This document shows, one piece after another, positions 63,058-64,000 of a stretch of DNA of 64,000 bases. Position numbers and translations under genes: made by a program. Within the stretch, counting starts at the first letter, position 1. Each line of letters begins with the position of its first letter. The notes below the pieces were generated by a model that made no database searches, was not told the DNA's origin, and saw only the letters and a list, made by a program, of their open reading frames with translations. The stretch is from Hyphomicrobiales bacterium (GTDB lineage Bacteria > Pseudomonadota > Alphaproteobacteria > Rhizobiales > Rhizobiaceae): NCBI GenBank assembly GCA_900471515.1, contig UCFC01000018.1, forward strand, positions 224,158-288,157. Direction: 5' to 3'.

Positions 63058-64000
63058 GCCAGCACCTGTCGCGCAAGCGGGCGCACGAAGCGGCCGGCGC
63101 CGGGCGCGGCCAGCACTCTTGCCCCTTCGGTGATCTTGTCTCCGCGCAGCCAGACGGCCGAAACCGTCCAGGGCAGGCGGATGCCGTTATAGGGGCTCCA
63201 GCCGACGACATTGTTGCCGCTGGCCGAAGCGTCATAGACCGTCTCCTTCGGCTCCAGCACGACGATATCGGCATCCTTGCCGGGTGTGAGCGCGCCCTTG
63301 ATATGGTCGAGGCGGAAATGCTTAGCCGAATTGTCCGCCATCAGCTTCGCCGCCCAGGTCAGCGGAATGCCACGTTCCAGGGCGCCTTTGACGAAAAGCG
63401 GCACCATGACTTCGAGACCGGGTACGCCCGATGCATTGGCCAGCATGTCCGGATTGCTCTTGCGGTTTTCCGACCAGCTGACGTGATCGGTCGAGACCAG
63501 CCAGACATTGCCTTCCGCAACCTTGCGCCACAGCGTCTCGACTTCGGCGCGCGAGCGCACCGGCGGATTGATCTTCGCCTTGCCGCCAAGGCGTTTCACA
63601 TCGTTTTCCTCGTCGAGCGTCAGGTAATGGATGCAGCATTCGACGGTCGCTTCGAAGCCGTCGCGGCGGTAGGCCCGTGCGATGTCGTAGCCGCGCCCGA
63701 GCGAGCAATGCACCACATGGGACGGGCAGCCGGTATTGGCGCCGGTTTCGAAGATCGTGTGCATGGCAAGCAGTTCGGTGATCGGCGGGCGCGACAGGCC
63801 GTGGGCGCGCCAATCGGTTACGCCGCTCGCCTTCACCTGCTCCATATAGGTGCGGACCGCCTCGTCATCCTCGTTGTGCACGCCGGCCGTCAGTCCTGTC
63901 GGCGCAATCGCCGCAAAGCAGGCGTCGAGCAGGGCGGGCGGGATGCGCGGGAAGCGCTTGGGGTCGGTGCCGAAGGTCGAGAATTTGAAGGCGGCCACAC
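63054..64000 (-). CDS. hydantoinase/dihydropyrimidinase-like cyclic amidohydrolase, N-terminus beyond window
   Basis: Right-edge gene: the visible 315 codons are the C-terminal part of a dihydropyrimidinase-type enzyme; the N-terminal metal-binding HxH part is cut off, so the GTG at 63998 is probably internal. GVHNEDDEAV, HVVHCSLGRGYD, CCIHYLTLDEEND, LVSTDHVSWSENRKSNPD and GKDADIVVLEP are family-typical, including the metal aspartate in TDH. Predicted to open the hydantoin ring to an N-carbamoyl acid. Overlaps the next gene by four bases. Confidence 0.9.
   Translation of the reverse strand, partial: VAAFKFSTFGTDPKRFPRIPPALLDACFAAIAPTGLTAGVHNEDDEAVRTYMEQVKASGVTDWRAHGLSRPPITELLAMHTIFETGANTGCPSHVVHCSLGRGYDIARAYRRDGFEATVECCIHYLTLDEENDVKRLGGKAKINPPVRSRAEVETLWRKVAEGNVWLVSTDHVSWSENRKSNPDMLANASGVPGLEVMVPLFVKGALERGIPLTWAAKLMADNSAKHFRLDHIKGALTPGKDADIVVLEPKETVYDASASGNNVVGWSPYNGIRLPWTVSAVWLRGDKITEGARVLAAPGAGRFVRPLARQVLA

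Overview
The window looks like a piece of a main chromosome from a member of the Rhizobiaceae (Rhizobium, Agrobacterium or Shinella type). The support is a high-GC sequence with a Rhizobium-type phospholipid N-methyltransferase (pmtA), a dnaN gene not linked to dnaA, glutathione enzymes, an NDUFA9-type dehydrogenase, an otsA/otsB pair, and a GCATGA...TCATGC intergenic palindrome of the kind scattered through rhizobial genomes. The family assignment is inference; the genus is not resolved. No intact tRNA or rRNA gene and no CRISPR array were seen.

Layout. 1-5300: accessory metabolism. An HxlR regulator, an NADP-dependent oxidoreductase and a thiolase (cut by the window edge) run leftward; a protein of unknown function and two short-chain dehydrogenases run rightward. 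5290-7240: remains of an integrated element: the 3' half of a tRNA-Leu(CAA) gene, an AlpA-type regulator, a P4-type tyrosine integrase and a repeat cluster upstream of it, right against the 3' end of guaA. 7359-13178: guaA, mtnN, a thioesterase, a divergent TetR/aldo-keto reductase pair with two matching operator candidates, and a DUF2252 protein. 13157-18228: a four-gene periplasmic iron-type operon (imelysin, di-haem oxidoreductase, second imelysin, Tat-exported DUF1513 protein). 18441-35602: housekeeping genes (RsmB-family methyltransferase, RlpA, queG, uppP, pyrF, pmtA, dnaN, rsmI, yraN, gshB, comM-like, cysK), with an unlisted 50-residue secreted protein after uppP and a heptanucleotide repeat between comM and cysK.

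35745-58590: transport, stress and regulation. LysE and EamA exporters, dps, an Lrp regulator, dut, prfC, a LysR/GST pair, trmO, a molybdate-binding Mop protein, trehalose synthesis, an S10-like peptidase, a GntR/MFS pair with a 33-bp palindrome at its promoter, a 23-residue ORF with a strong ribosome site and its own terminator, coaBC, and two LysR-linked loci.

58600-64000 (continuing past the right edge): the most notable locus, a leftward operon of a hydantoinase-like amidohydrolase, an M20 N-carbamoyl amidohydrolase, a DUF917/thiohydantoin-desulfurase family protein, a small TfoX-domain protein and a urocanase-family hydratase. This combination matches the late four steps of the bacterial ergothioneine-to-glutamate pathway rather than histidine utilisation. 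The ergothionase for step one would be expected beyond the right edge or elsewhere in the genome.
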